Shown here one piece after another: positions 36,033-48,129 of a stretch of 64,000 nt of DNA. A program made the position numbers and the translations under genes. The notes beneath the pieces are model-generated. The model worked only from the letters and a program-made list of their open reading frames with translations. It made no database searches and was not told where the DNA came from. How positions within the stretch are numbered: position 1 is the first letter of the stretch; every line of letters starts with the position of its first letter. The DNA comes from Ascaphus truei (taxonomy: Eukaryota; Chordata; Amphibia; Anura; Ascaphidae), in the NCBI GenBank assembly GCA_036426205.1, contig WSYH01000211.1, positions 8,112 through 72,111 on the forward strand, in the 5' to 3' direction.

Positions 36033-36832
36033 TTAGCATAAGAAACCTTTTCTTGCTCTTCCCAGCGCTGTTTTTATTTTTCAAATCTGACACCCCATTC
36101 TGGAGATTTAAACGTTGGAAATATGAAGTGCCCGGGAGGTTAAAATGGAGCTCTCCCCGGAGCCCAGCGCAATTGTTACCATGGCAACCTCCGACGCCAG
36201 AGACGAATAAAATCGTGTTTCTTTTAACAGTAATAAAAACAAAGAGCAGGGCATGCTCCGAGATATAACTCTTCTATGCGCGGGAGGGGGCGGATTGCGG
36301 CTTTAATGAGATTAATGCCATTCCTGATATATTAAACGTGCAGTTATTACCCTCCATAAATAGGTTCGGATTACAGTTTTTCTTAATTGGGATGTAGCTG
36401 CCTTTATAAGTAACGCAGCTAGGTGAGACAGGGCTGGAATGTAGCGAGCCTGCAAAGCAAACGTTTTCGCCCCTCTTTTGCACAGGAGGCCTGCTTAGCA
36501 GTGAGAGAGCGCAGTAATCCGGTCAACCTCATTAATCATTTAGTCTTCTCCTCTACTGCCATCCATCAATGTACAGCTCCCCCTGCTTCACCGCCACGGA
36601 TGTCTCTTCTTCATGTGTATCACTTACAGGGCAAGTCACCCACTACAAGGCAGGGAGATCTCACATGGCTGCTTGTCATTTTTCTGCTAAGATCAAAGAC
36701 GGCCGTTACATCTTGTAATTGTATCTTAGTGTCTGAGAAGTGATGCTAGGGTTACTTCACTAGGGCAACTGCAACAACCCCATTCTGTTTGTGTACTGCA
36801 GGGTTAAGGAACCCTATAATTATATTGTGAAA

Positions 36833-37232
36833 TTCTGCAGAACCCCAACCCTCTCTAATAGCGCGTCTGAGATCAGATGCATTGTAAGGAACCCCAACCC
36901 TCTCTAATAGTACGCCTGAGATCAGATGCATTGTAAGGAACCCCAACCCTCTCTAATAGCGCGTCTGAAATCAGATGCATTGTAAGGAACCCCAACCCTC
37001 TCTAATAGTGCGCCTGAGATCAGATGCATTGTAAGGAACCCCGACCCTCTCTAATGGCGCGTCTGAGATCAGATGCATTGTAAGGAACCCCGACCCTCTC
37101 TAATAGCGCGTCTGAGATCAGATGCATTGTAAGGAACCCCGATCCTCTCTAATGGCGCGTCTGAGATCAGATGCATTGTAAGGAACCCCAACCCTCTCTT
37201 ATAGCGCGTCTGAGACCAGATGCATTGCAAAT
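36833..37232. repeat. Minisatellite, ~49-bp unit, ~8 copies
   Basis: The unit is gaaccccaaccctctctaat, agcgcgtctgagatcag and atgcattgtaag. Copies are nearly identical. Confidence 0.95.
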
Positions 37233-37577
37233 TCTACTGTATTTGGTACAATTTTCAAATGACCTGAAGATCGGACAGAACCCGTTAGGGACGCCTGGGA
37301 AACTGTTTGCCTTATCCTGACAAGGATACAGAAGGACCAAGTGAGACGTGTTTGGCCGGCACAGTGGTGATGTCCCATGGAAAGTCTTGGGAACATATTT
37401 TACTGCAGTAAACGGTTGGAACAAGTCAATCACATTAACCAGAGGCAGCGCCAACCCTGCGTTATCTTCTAGTGGGAGGAGGAGTTTTAGATATCTGGCC
37501 TTTGAAGTAGGACACTCATCTTAGGTCAAGGAAACTATATGCACGAGGCAATTTCAGTGGGACATTAGATTGTGTTT

Positions 37578-38330
37578 GAGGAGCACGGAAACGGTGCGCG
37601 CACGGGTAAGGAAACGGCGCGCGCGCGGGTAAGGAAACGGCGCGCACTCTACGCAAAAAAATTTGTTCTGGAACGCGCGCGCACTGGCGGCGTCAGGACA
37701 CTTCGCGCACTCGGGTCGACAAACGGCGCTCACTGCAGGTAGGAAACGGCGCGCACGCGGGTTAAAACGGCGCCACGCGGGTAAGGAAACGGCGTCCGCG
37801 TGAATTCAAGCGCACTGGGTAAAGGAAACAGGCGCACTACGGCTGACGCGACAGCGGTTAAGGAAACGCGCGCACGCGGGTTAAGGAACACGCTGCGCCA
37901 CGCGCGTAATAGGAAACGGCGCGCACCAGGCTAGGAAACTGCTGCACGTACTCGCGCAGGAAAACGGCGCGCACTGCGGGCAAGGAAACGGCGCGCACCG
38001 ATGGCAATAAACGGCGGGCAGGAAAGCGGGTTCAAGGAAACAGGCGTTCACATCGGGCAAGACACGGCGCGCTACGCGGTACGAAACGGCGCGCATACCA
38101 CCCGCCAAGGAAACGGCGCGCACGCGGGTAAGGAAACGGCGCGCACGCGAATAAGGAAACGGCGCGCACGCGGGTAAGGAAACGGCGCGCACGCGGGTAA
38201 GGAAACAGCGCGCACGCGGGCAAGGAAACGGCGCGCACGCGGGCAAGGAAACGGCGCGCGCGCGGGCAAGGAGACGGTGCGCGGGCAAGGAAACGGCGTG
38301 TGCGCGGGTAAGGAAACGGTGCGCTTGCAA
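37578..38330. repeat. CpG-rich minisatellite, ~23-bp unit, ~32 copies
   Basis: The unit is gcgcgcacgcgggtaaggaa plus acg. The interior (37640-38100) is indel-ridden; 38105-38330 is clean. Each clean unit has GGTAAGG on the sense strand of PREX1. Confidence 0.95.
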
Positions 38331-38420
38331 TTAGAGGGCTGGGGTTGGCGTGGCCCCTGGGGCTCTGCAACTTAATTTTCAAAAGGGGTCGGATCAGGAG
38401 CAGAAGAACCACAAGCTTAT

Positions 38421-38514
38421 GCAATGACTGAGTCACTGATTGAGCCACTTGTGCTGAAGCAGGGATTTCCTTTAAACCTGACCTGTTGGAGGCCTGGAGT
38501 TGGCCACTCCTGCA
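38421..38514. mobile_element. hAT-like MITE (family A), right half only
   Basis: It holds tgagccacttgtgctgaagc and cctgacctgttggaggcctg, ending gagttggccactcctgc. Confidence 0.82.
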
Positions 38515-38610
38515 CTAAGACCCATTACTGGATAAACCTCTCCCTGAATTGCATAAGGCCGAAATCAAACCGCTATCCCACGTTGGGAGCCAGGCATTCA
38601 AGCGCCAGGC

Positions 38611-39010
38611 GCGAAGTCTGGAGCAGTCCCGAGCCCAGCGCACATGTACAATAATACCTGGGAAGCCGTGCCCAGGGAGACGCTCACAGCGCGAAGTCTG
38701 GAGCAGTCCCGAGCCCAGCGCACATGTACAATAATACCTGGGAAGCCGTACCCAGGGAGACGCTCACAGCGCGAAGTCTGGAGCAGTCCCGAGCCTAGCG
38801 CACATGTACAATAATACCTGGGAAGCCGTGCCCAAGGAGACGCTCACAGCGCGAAGTCTGGAGCAGTCCCGAGCCCAGCGCACATGTACAATAATACCTG
38901 GGAAGCCGTGCCCAGGGAGACGCTCACAGGGCGAAGTCTGGAGCAGTCCCGAGCCCAGCGCACATGTACAATAATACCTGGGAAGCCGCGCCCAGGGAGA
39001 AGCGCGAGTA
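38611..39010. repeat. Tandem repeat, 80-bp unit, 5 copies
   Basis: Unit starts are at 38611, 38691, 38771, 38851 and 38931. It opens gcgaagtctggagcagtccc. Copies differ at only a few positions, so the expansion is recent or actively homogenised. Confidence 0.96.
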
Positions 39011-39670
39011 GAAGGGTATACATTGTAAGCACGCGCAGTGCACAAAGTGACGGTGATGGTTAGTCTGTTCCACCCCCATATCTCCCCCCACCCCCATATC
39101 TCCCCCCGACCATTTTATTTTTCTGCACTCCCCTCCCCCATCCTGTTTCTTTGTTCTCATATTGTAACCTGGAAAAGAAAGCGTTAAATAAGATTTATAC
39201 AGTATATTTATATATATATATCTTTTTTTCTTCACTTTGACATTTTTTTCAATTGAGTTTTTAGGAGGGGGGATCAAAAAACAAAAAGGGATTCGGGCAG
39301 GGGTGCGCAAACCAGGGGGGGGGCGGGCACGAGATTATCTGCGCGGGGGATACAGAGGCCCCGCGCGCTTCCCGAAGGCATATAAATGAAATGCTGGGGA
39401 AGCAGCGGAGGCCTCTCTGTAACTCTCTTACCTTGGTAAAGACGTCTTCTGATTACACGTCGCCATGGCAACGTGGCGGCATGTTGCCATGGCAACGTGA
39501 TGTCATGACACCAGAATGATGAGCCGAGGAGAGGGGGGCAGGGGGGAAAAGATTGCGCTCCCCTGGATTAGGGTGTGGTTAAACCAAACATGGAGCAGTA
39601 ATTAGGTTACAGCTTGGACAGTATATAGTAAGATGCGGTTTGTACAAGGATATTATGCAGCTGTGTAAAG

Positions 39671-39893
39671 CAGGCTAGCTCAACCCCCCCTCCCCCTCCC
39701 TCCAACAGGTCAGGTTTTCAGGATATCCCAACTTCAGCAGAGGTGGCTCAATCAGAGGCTCAGTCAAAGACTGCACCACCTGTGCTGAGGCAGGGGCTGG
39801 TTGAGACGCATGTGCTGAATGACCCACCTGTGCTGAAGCAGGGACATCCTGAAAACCTGACCTGTTGGGGGGGTCTTGAGGACTGGAGTTGAG
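39671..39893. mobile_element. hAT-like palindromic MITE (family A)
   Basis: It begins caggctagctcaacccc and ends gaggactggagttgagc. The centre carries an extra copy of the acctgtgctga block, so it is longer than the standard form. Confidence 0.85.
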
Positions 39894-40055
39894 CATTAAT
39901 GCTCTAAGTTACATTGACAGCTGATTGATTAGTCTTACGATACACGTTATTTGTATTTCTTTTTGGGTTTTTTTTAACCATTACACTAAAATAATCTGAC
40001 TGCAAATCATACACCTTAGCAAATGGTAACAACCCCAAAATTGCCTTGTGATCAG

Positions 40056-40159
40056 TTTCAGATAAGCACCAGTTTAAGAATGAGCAGGTTCTGTATCGGT
40101 TCCGGTACGACGATGGAACCTACAAAGCAAGAAGTGAACTTGAGGATATTATGTCAAAG
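40056..40159 (+). CDS. PREX1: PREX1 exon: end of DEP1
   Basis: This exon follows ttgtgatcag and ends at gtaatt. It reads [19 protein letters not shown], then [15 protein letters not shown]. It supplies the last beta strands of DEP1, where YRFRYDD is the closing strand pair, and the start of the inter-DEP linker. It is 104 bp, enters in phase 1 (G+TT giving Val) and leaves in phase 0. It is too short to stand out as an open frame and was found by following the family sequence. The 9.6-kb intron before it (30413-40055) holds many repeats, including a decayed mariner transposase and the CpG-rich array at 37.6-38.3 kb. Confidence 0.94.
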
Positions 40160-41656
40160 GTAATTAATATTAATCATCTGTGTGGTTGTTAATACGCAGT
40201 ATGTTACTTATGTGGGGGGAGTAGCTGTAAGCGGTCACGCCATATAGCGCAAAGCCGCTATTAAAACCGCGGCACACGAGAGAGCCATTTATTTGCATTT
40301 TTTATATTCCCTTTTTGAGATGTGAAAATGAAGCTCTCCCCAGAGCCCGGTGTAAAGGTTACGTTGTAGGCTCAGGCACGACAGAGGACGAACATTTTAA
40401 CACTACACAAAGCATGCTCAGGGGACAAGATACCAACCCCTGTCCTCACAGGCCACCAACTGGTCAGGATTTCAGTCGAAGACTGAGCCACTGATTGAGC
40501 TACCTGTGCTGAAGCAGGGATATCCTGAAAACCTGACCTGTTGGTGGTCCTTGACGACTGGAGTTGCCCACCCCCTGGTGCATAGGCTTCTGGGAGAATT
40601 GCTTCGTTAATATGTAGTAGGGAAATCGGGTTTAACTGGCATCAGAGTAAAATGCTGGGGTCCTAGACCAGGGTAATTATGTGCTACAGTTTCCCAGCCT
40701 GTGGGAGTGAAGATCAGTGACGGTCAGTGACGGGATAAGTTAAACGTACACAGTATATGGGCTACTTTCCTGATAAAGGTGGCACAGCCACATCTGCTCT
40801 TTCTCCACGGCCGACGTGGCTTCTAGAACTTTGAACTAAACGCGCGTAATGTGAGATCATGCGGTTTCTGCCACGGACACATGGAAAGCACTCGTCCTTT
40901 CATTTAATATGTCCCACAAGTCATGGTATCCCATATATTAGTGCTGATCCTCGTCTATAACACCGAGGGCAAGGTGACTGGGGCCATTAGCGTGATTGGT
41001 TTTCCTTGGCTGTACAGAATGACGCATGTTGCTGTAATGTAACGTACAGATGTGCGCTGCGCAATGGGTGATGGCGGAACCCTGTCATGTAGCGCAGAAT
41101 ATCACAGACTTTCCAGGAGATGTCACGGTAATGCCAACTTGATGTATCACAGTCTGGTTTATAATACAGTAACAGGAGTGATCCAGTCTCGGTGACTCCT
41201 CGGGCTGGACTAACTCAGCTAAGTATAGGTACCCTCCATCACCAACCCCGGAACTCCCCATTCACAGGGGTGTGCAAGTATAGGTGATAAACTGCAGGTC
41301 ACAGAGCACAAGTAGCCCTGTCTCACGCATGCGCCACTTAGCTCTTCCACTACCAGTAAGAGACACCCTACACGCGACTGGTTTCCAGCTTAGCACGGCC
41401 ATACTGCATTGTCATTCCCACTATTTACCTGAAGGACTTCTTTCTGATCCCTGTGATGCATTCTATGTAATGTTGCCACTCCAAAGGGGTGAATATTTGG
41501 GGGTAACCAAACCTCTGCAGGTAATCCTGTGTGTCATGCATCGAGTGCTGGGTTGCAGTAAAAGGGGTAAGCGTAATATTTGTGTTTATAGGAGACCTGT
41601 CTGTGTGGAATTTACTTTGTGCTTAAACCGAAGAATTCATGTCCTTTATTTCACAG
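40160..41656 (+). other. PREX1 intron of 1.5 kb
   Basis: It enters and leaves in phase 0. It holds one family A MITE. The segment 40310-40415 (gaagctctccccagagcccg) resembles 36120-36200 (gagctctccccggagcccag), so a short dispersed repeat is shared. The rest is unrecognised. Confidence 0.8.
40419..40577. mobile_element. hAT-like palindromic MITE (family A)
   Basis: It begins caggggacaagataccaacc and ends gactggagttgcccaccccc+tg. It lies 260 bp after the PREX1 exon ending at 40159. Confidence 0.87.
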
Positions 41657-41706
41657 GGTGTGAGACTCTACTGCCGATTGCATTGTCTCTTCTCTCCGGT
41701 GGTGAA
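41657..41706 (+). CDS. PREX1: PREX1 exon: start of DEP2 (50 bp)
   Basis: This small exon lies between ttatttcacag and gtaagt. It reads GVRLYCRLHCLFSPVV plus two bases (AA) of a Lys codon. GVRLYCRLH opens the second DEP region in both P-REX1 and P-REX2. The exon enters in phase 0 and leaves in phase 2. The next exon of the gene should start by completing Lys and continue into the conserved DEP2 core, but it was not found downstream. The Cys at position 10 and the Val pair at the end are mild changes from mammalian P-REX1 as I remember it. Confidence 0.93.
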
Positions 41707-41756
41707 GTAAGTGTTAAAGATAAGCTGTCATACTATTGTGGGTCTGTGTATTACAC

Positions 41757-41969
41757 CAGGGGGCTCAACTCCAGTCCTCAAGGGCCACCAACAGGTCAGG
41801 TTTTCAGGATGTCCCTGCTTCAACATAGACGGCTCAACCAGTCCAAGCTACAGCACAGGTGGCTCAATCAGAGGCTGAGTGTTTTACTGAGCCTCTGATT
41901 GAGCCATCTGTGCTGAAGCAGGGATATCCTGAAAACCTGACCTGTTGGGCAGTCTTGAGGACTTGTCTG
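41757..41969. mobile_element. hAT-like palindromic MITE (family A) with target duplication
   Basis: It begins cagggggctcaactccagtc. The flanks are tattacac (41749-41756) and tgttacac (41970-41977), seven of eight alike. It sits 50 bp after the donor of the 50-bp PREX1 exon. Confidence 0.88.
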
Positions 41970-42282
41970 TGTTACACAAAGACATATCTCTATCTCCTCA
42001 GGATAGTATGCTTGAATGAAAATGGCATGTGAAACATTTTCTGGTTAGGTCAGTGGTTGGCATCATTAGATAAGCAGAGACCCACAGGGCCGACCTTCAC
42101 ACGACCTTCACACGACCTTGGGGTACAGATACAGAATGCTGCACATGTGAATGAGATCTCTCAACAATAGCAGGCACATCCCAACTTAGCATCACATGTC
42201 ATAGAACTATTGTGTATATCTATGCGTAATGTCCGTGCATATATAGCCAAATACAGGGAGCACAATAACAAATATGTAATAC

Positions 42283-42595
42283 AGCGGGGCCACACTCATA
42301 CGGCGGGTTCCGTTCCAGGCCGCTGCCGGAAATCGCCGAAAAGCGGAACATAGCATGTCTATGTCCAGCGGTGATTTCCCGTCTCTCCTACCTCCTAAGC
42401 CTTCCTCGGCGGCCCCCTTCTGCGCATGCGCGGACTCGGCGGCCCCCTTCTGCGCATGCGCGGACTCGGCGGCCCCCCTTCTGCGCATGCGCGGACTCGG
42501 CGGCCCCCCTTCTGAGCATGCGCGGATTCGGCAGCCCGCCTTCTCAGTACCGCTGTATTGGCGGATCGCCGAGAAGCGAGACCCTACTGTACACG
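42283..42595. mobile_element. MITE-like element with a 30-bp internal tandem repeat
   Basis: The ends acagcggggccacactc and gcgagaccctactgt are imperfect inverted repeats. Inside (42405-42540) are about five copies of a 30-bp unit ggcggcccccttctgcgcat+gcgcggactc, each with the palindrome TGCGCATGCGC. Confidence 0.6.
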
Positions 42596-42835
42596 CTGCT
42601 TTTGTAGCCTAGGTGGTCATAACTAACTAAGGAAAGAATAATGCAGAACGTCCAAAGATGCGGTGATCAGGGCAGAGTTAGCCACTCGTTTTAGGACTAC
42701 CCCACAAAGGGTCTTTGCGTTATTGTTTTTCTAATAAGAAATAATTGCAGCTGGTGAAGCTGCCGTTACATTGTGGTTTAAACGGCATCGCAGCTAGGTT
42801 CTGGGGCCCAAGGATAAGGAATAAATAAATACAGA

Positions 42836-43066
42836 TATTTCCCTCTAGATGGGAAGCCAGGGGGGGCACTGCAGACCAATAGGAAGCAGCGAAGGATGAC
42901 CTGAGCTTCCTATTGGCCCGCGGGCACCTTTAAAACAGGCCTGTTCTGTGCTCAGCCAGAGCTGTTACTGGCAGCCCCTCCAGATGTAAATATCTCGGGA
43001 AGCAGGGGGTCCCCGGAACGGAAATCAACGCGGTTCAGCTCCGGAGACCCCCCTGCATCAAACCTA
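42836..43066. mobile_element. Palindromic MITE (family C)
   Basis: It holds agcagggggtccccggaac and ttcagctccggagacccc in its right half, and inverted blocks accaataggaagc and gcttcctattggc in its left half. Confidence 0.65.
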
Positions 43067-43539
43067 GTGGGGACAAAAAATAGATCTGGCCATTTTAACG
43101 TATAACAATGAGAATCCCCGGACACGGCGAAGGTGAGCGTCAGCGCTGAAACATTCATGTGGTGGCTTCTATCGCCTTCTGTCACAATATGAGCTGAGCC
43201 TGTAACACACGCGCGTGACATGTCCGCGCGCTAACATCAGGGAGCCTGAGGAGGGTTCACATCGACCCGGAGCTCTTATCTCCGAGGGATTTAGCCGCCG
43301 TTCCCAGGTTTCATGGCAGATGGGTTTCCCCGGAAGACGCGGCATTGTCATGCGATGAGCATTTGCAGCGCTGGGCGCGTTATCAATCATAATTTGCATA
43401 ATGAAACCCACAATTCGCTCAGGGAACGCTTCAACTCGGGGTAATAAAATCATTATGCTTAATAGACCTAATTCCTTGAAAACCGAACAGAAAAATAAAA
43501 ATCGTGCTTTTCAATTTAAAAAAAAAAAAGGCTTATGGT

Positions 43540-43722
43540 GCAGGGGGGGGGGGGGGGGGGTGTTGCTCAAACCCCAGTCCTCAAGACCTACCAACAGGTC
43601 AGGTTTTCACAATATATCCCTGCTTCAATCAAAGAGTGAGCCACCTATGCTGAAGCTGGCATATTCTTAAAACCTGCCCTGTTGGGGGGGGGTCTTGAGG
43701 ACTGGAGTTGAGCCCCCCGCAT
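43540..43722. mobile_element. hAT-like palindromic MITE (family A) with a G18 run
   Basis: A run of 18 G leads into gctcaaaccccagtcctcaa; the right arm ends ggactggagttgagcccccc. Confidence 0.85.
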
Positions 43723-44119
43723 TAATCTATTGTTGTGTATGATTTAATGGTTTGTTAGCGATGCAGAATTAAATTTGACCCAAGATCTAACATTTATAAG
43801 TTATTTGGGGGGGAATCACACTACACTAACACACAGAGGGTAAACGAGTTCCTGGACCTCACGATGATGATAATTAGAGTTGAGATGTTCTGATCCGCAG
43901 CGCTGTAACGTGTCTTGCTGATTTGTAATGTAGCTCAGTAAGTTGATGTGCAGAATTGTTGCCATGGCAGAGCTCAGTTGATTAACACTGGGCCTCTCTT
44001 TAAACCCAAGCGGAGGTCAGTGCTGTCCGACATGAATTACCATTTGAAAGCCTTCTTAAGATTGATTGATTTCCCCCTCTCCCTAAATCAAATCAGGCAC
44101 CATAAATGTAATGCTCTTT

Positions 44120-44620
44120 GCCCCCCCCCCCCTTCCCCTTTATTTAGTGGGTGGATGGGAGTGGGGGAGGTAGGGGAGTGGATGGGAGTAGGGGAGGTAG
44201 GGGGGTGGTAGGGGGTAGGGGAGTGGATGGGAGTAGGGGAGGTAGGGGGGTGAGTGGGGGTAGAGGAGTGGATGGGAGTAGGGGAGGTAGGGGGGTGAGT
44301 GGGGATAGAGGAGTGGATGGGAGTAGGGGAGGTAGGGGGGTGGTAGGGGGTAGGGGNNNNNNNNNNNNNNNNNNNNNNNNNNNNNNGGAGTGGATGGGAG
44401 TAGGGGAGGTAGGGGGGTGAGTGGGGGTAGAGGAGTGGATGGGAGTAGGGGAGGTAGGGGGGTGAGTGGGGATAGAGGAGTGGATGGGAGTAGGGGAGGT
44501 AGGGGGGTGGTAGGGGGTAGGGGAGTGGATGGGAGTAGGGGAGGTAGGGGGGTGGGTGGGGGTAGAGGAGTGGGGGAGGTAGGGGGGTGGGTTGGGGTAG
44601 GGGTTGGTTGTGCTCTGCCG
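44120..44620. repeat. G-rich minisatellite with N gap
   Basis: The units are gtggatgggagtaggggagg plus taggggggt(g/a)g. Thirty Ns (44357-44386) interrupt it, and the pattern on both sides is the same. Confidence 0.95.
44357..44386. other. Assembly gap (30 N)
   Basis: These are exactly thirty N within a tandem array, so the true length is unknown. Confidence 0.99.
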
Positions 44621-44929
44621 CTTTCCTAACGCAAAAGGCGAGAAAGAGAAACGCACCCAGTCCGGTTATTTTCGGCACAGGGAATATGAAATGATTTACC
44701 CAGGATCACGAGGAGTTAGTTGCTGTAACTGAAATTGAAGCCACTTACTGGCGACATCGCCACTCCCGTACTCTGCAAACCTGAATGTTTTAATGCTGTG
44801 ACACATTTCCAACACCACACACAGGCCCACTCACTTCTGTCCACACTGATTCCCCTCTAATCCGAATAATGCGTTTCCCAGACTCCCCCTGTGAGCGGAG
44901 CAGTAATCGTCACATGAATGATACATTTA

Positions 44930-45173
44930 TACTATACATCTCGCACACGCTGACCGTGGCCCCTTCCCAGAACAGCCTCATACTGTCTGCAAGTTCTCCC
45001 TTCTTACCACTTAGATTGTAAGCTCTTCGGGGCAGGGACTCCTTTTCCTAATGTTACTTTTATGTCTGAAGCGCTTATTCCCATTACGTGTTATATTATG
45101 ATGTCACGTGTGTTACTGCCGTGACGCGCTGTGTATATGTTTGGCGCTATATAAATAAAGATACATACATGAT
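44930..45173 (+). mobile_element. L2-type LINE 3' end
   Basis: It contains ttagattgtaagctcttcgg, tatgtctgaagcgcttattc and ggcgctatataaataaagat, as in the tails at 50.5 and 52.6 kb. The coding part is absent. Confidence 0.82.
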
Positions 45174-45369
45174 GGGCTGCTTTGCAGAACACATTAGAGA
45201 GCCCCCTTGACATCCCCTAAATACACGCCGTGTATCCCGCGTAGAGGGGCGCGACATGTTTTGGCGGATTTGAATCTGCCTGGGATCAGCCGGTTTCTTT
45301 GGCCCGGGGATTTCCACGGATCAGTCCCAAAAAGGACGATCTGTAATGGCGACTTCATTTTTGTTTTAA

Positions 45370-45650
45370 TAGGGTTAAAGCAGGGGGACCCCATTAATGA
45401 ACCCCATTAATTTCAGCTCAGGGGACCCCCTGCTTCCGGAGATACTTGCCTCCGAAGGGGGCGCCGGTATCTCTCTTCAGTTTAAATGTCCCGGTCATGT
45501 GGGCCAGCAGGATGCCGTGACCGGGACCTTTAAACTGCAGAGACATACCGGCACCCCCTGCGGAGGTAGGTATCTCTGGAAGCAGGGGGTCCCCGCAGCT
45601 GAAATTAATGGGGTTCGGCTGCGGAGACCCCCTCCCTGCTTCATACCTAT
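45370..45650. mobile_element. Palindromic MITE (family C), complete
   Basis: It begins tagggttaaagcagggggac and ends ccctccctgcttcatacct. Inner blocks tttaaatgtcccggtca and tgaccgggacctttaaa are inverted copies. Confidence 0.85.
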
Positions 45651-45764
45651 TTAGGAACAATTTCTGGGGAACAGATTTGGGCTGTTCTGCAGCAGTGCTC
45701 TTCTGCTCATTGCCCAAAGGGCTGGATTAGAAATAGTTAACAAGCAAAAGGGCCAGAGGGCAAC

Positions 45765-46685
45765 GCAGGGCCATACAGTCCAGAGCAGGGCCATACAGTC
45801 CAGAGCAGAGCCATACAGTCCAGAGCAGGGCCATACAGTCCAGAGCAGAGGCCATACAGTCCAGAGCAGGGCCATACAGTCCAGAGCAGGGCCATACAGT
45901 CCAGAGCAGAGCCATACAGTCCAGAGCAGGGCCATACAGTCCAGAGCAGAGCCATACAGTCCAGAGCAGAACCATACAGTCCAGCAGCGAGGGCCATACA
46001 GATCCAGAGCAGGGACCAAGCATAGTCCAGAGCAGGGCGCCATACAGTCCAGAGCAGGGCATTACAGTCCAGGGCAGGGCCATAGAGTCCAGTAGCGCGG
46101 GCCCATACAGTCCAGAGCGGGAGGGACATACCAGTCCCAGAGCCAGGACCATCACAATTACAGATCCAGAGCAGGTGTCCATACAGTCCAGAGCAGGGCC
46201 ATACAGTCCAGAGCAGAGCCATACAGTCCAGAGCAGGGCCATACAGTCCAGAGCAGGGCCATACAGTCCAGAGCAGAGCCATTACGTCCAGAGCAGACCA
46301 TACAGTCAGAGCAGGGCCATACAGTCAGAGCAGGGCACAATAGAGTCCAGAGCAGGGCCATACAGTCCAGAGCAGGGCCATACAGTCCAGGGCAGGGCCA
46401 TACAGTCCAGAGCAGGGCCATACAGTCCAGAGCGGGGCCATACAGTCAGAGCAGGGCCATACAGTCCAGAGCAGGGCCATACAGTCCAGGCAGGGCCATA
46501 CAGTCCAGAGCAGGGGGTGGGCCAGACAGTCCAGAGCAGGGCCATACAGTCCAGAGCAGGGCCATACAGTCCAGAGCAGGGCCATACAGTCCAGAGCAGG
46601 GCCATACAGTCCAGAGCAGGGCCATACAGTCCAGAGCAGGGCCATACAGTCCAGAGCAGGGCCATACAGTCCAGAGCAAGGCCGG
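45765..46685. repeat. Minisatellite, 20-bp unit, ~45 copies
   Basis: The unit is ggccatacagtccagagcag (20 bp). Segments 45765-45970 and 46500-46685 are clean; 45980-46330 has many indels. Leu/Trp/Pro-rich frames on minus are artefacts. Confidence 0.97.
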
Positions 46686-46689
46686 ATTA

Positions 46690-48125
46690 AAGTCTTTGGA
46701 GGTCTTGGAAACTCTCATAATCGTACGCCCCCGAGATAGATCTATGGATAGATAGATAGATATGTGCATTGTATACAATATATAGGTCCCATAATATAAT
46801 CATAGACCTATCTAATATATGACTTTGATATGTTCTCTATAATACGGTTGGCGGTATTGCCTTACATGTAACTGGCCACCTCTAATGATCGGGGAGAAGA
46901 TGTCTGAAGAGCACGGGAGAGCTGTGCCATGATGTGTGTGTGTGTGTTACAATCAGTGTGCGGATATTGAGAGCCAATATAAGTTAATACATTATTTCAA
47001 AGGATTGTTATGTATTGTACTTTTTCTTAGGCCATGGGCACTGTACCCGTGGTGCCCAGTGGATAATCCAGACCTGGTTCAGGGGCCAGTCTTCATGTAA
47101 GAAGATGATACCAAGATGCACAGAACAATCCAAGATCTGGTACTAGGTAGTGCAACAGTGGTTAAGAACCACTAGCCTAACCCAGGCTAATGGCTAATAG
47201 GGGCTTTGCCCTTTAGTATGGTGAACCCAAAGGCTACCAAGAATGATCTGATGGGTCACAAGGTCTGACATTGAGAATATTTCAATTTCCTCGCTCTAGA
47301 TATTATAGGAAACATCTGGTATTATTTTGTAAGGCTCCATTACTTAACTAGAAGGCGCTTTATCACTACAGTTGGGTAGGAGATATATTATGAATTCTTT
47401 TTCTTAAATAGAATAATGGAATTAACAGGATATAGTGATTATTCGGAGTGCAGTTTGGCATTTTCTTCCAGCTCTTCACGAATAGCACATTACTGGGCAC
47501 TTGTGTGCTCTTCAAATCTTATCCACGAAGTCCAAACTCCAGTCTTTTTACCCCATTTCCATGTGTAATAAGTAGGTAAAAATAATTTATGGTCTGGATT
47601 AAAGGCTTCAGTTTGATTGTGTGTTTGTGTTTCCAACTGTACAACCATGTGCTTCTGAGAGGTATTTTGTTTCTTAAGAATTCAGTATACAGGAAGCAGA
47701 CGTGTGTGGGTGTTACAAGGTTGATGAGTTTGGAAAGCTCTGTTAATTCCCGAATGTTGGAGCATGTTCTAGCGTTCTCCGTGACTATAGAAAGACTTGT
47801 GTAAATTATTTTGAGGAGAAGCTAATGGCAGTAGACCTGCATAACTGCAGCAGTCTGTTTTCTGTCAAAATGTAACATTTGAACTAAAATGAACTGCGAT
47901 GGTGGAAGTAAAAACAACAATTGTTTCACTGCCAAGAATACAGTTCTGACTTGTATAGATCCATTGATAAATATGTGCACCTTGAATTAATTGGTCGACG
48001 CATTAAAAAATAGCACTTCCCTTACAAACAAAATGAGAAATTATGTTAATTGGCCATAATTTCAGATGGGTTTATCAGTCTGATGATAGCTAAATTATAG
48101 TAGTCTTTTAAAAGATGCCTTTCAA
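46690..48125. other. Unannotated intronic DNA
   Basis: A short GATA run lies at 46740-46765. No element or exon is recognised in the rest. Confidence 0.5.
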
Positions 48126-48129
48126 ATAC

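Larger units (their letters stand above)
30413..40055 (+). other. PREX1 intron of 9.6 kb
   Basis: Enters and leaves in phase 1. It holds arrays at 30.94, 34.8, 35.94, 36.83, 37.58 and 38.61 kb, four family A MITE copies, one GC-rich element and a mariner relic. Stretches 30420-30930, 31760-32180, 32390-33090, 34100-34750, 36290-36830 and 39030-39660 carry no gene that I recognise. Confidence 0.8.

Noticed and set aside
43990..44090. Candidate for the missing DEP2 exon (MNYHLKAFLRLIDF)
   Set aside because: NYHLK and RLID recall DYHLK and KLVDW, but the spacing between them is wrong, the rest does not match, and no donor in phase follows. Probably chance.
45727..46690. Leu/Trp/Pro and Gln/Ser repeat frames on both strands
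   Set aside because: Translation of the 20-bp array.
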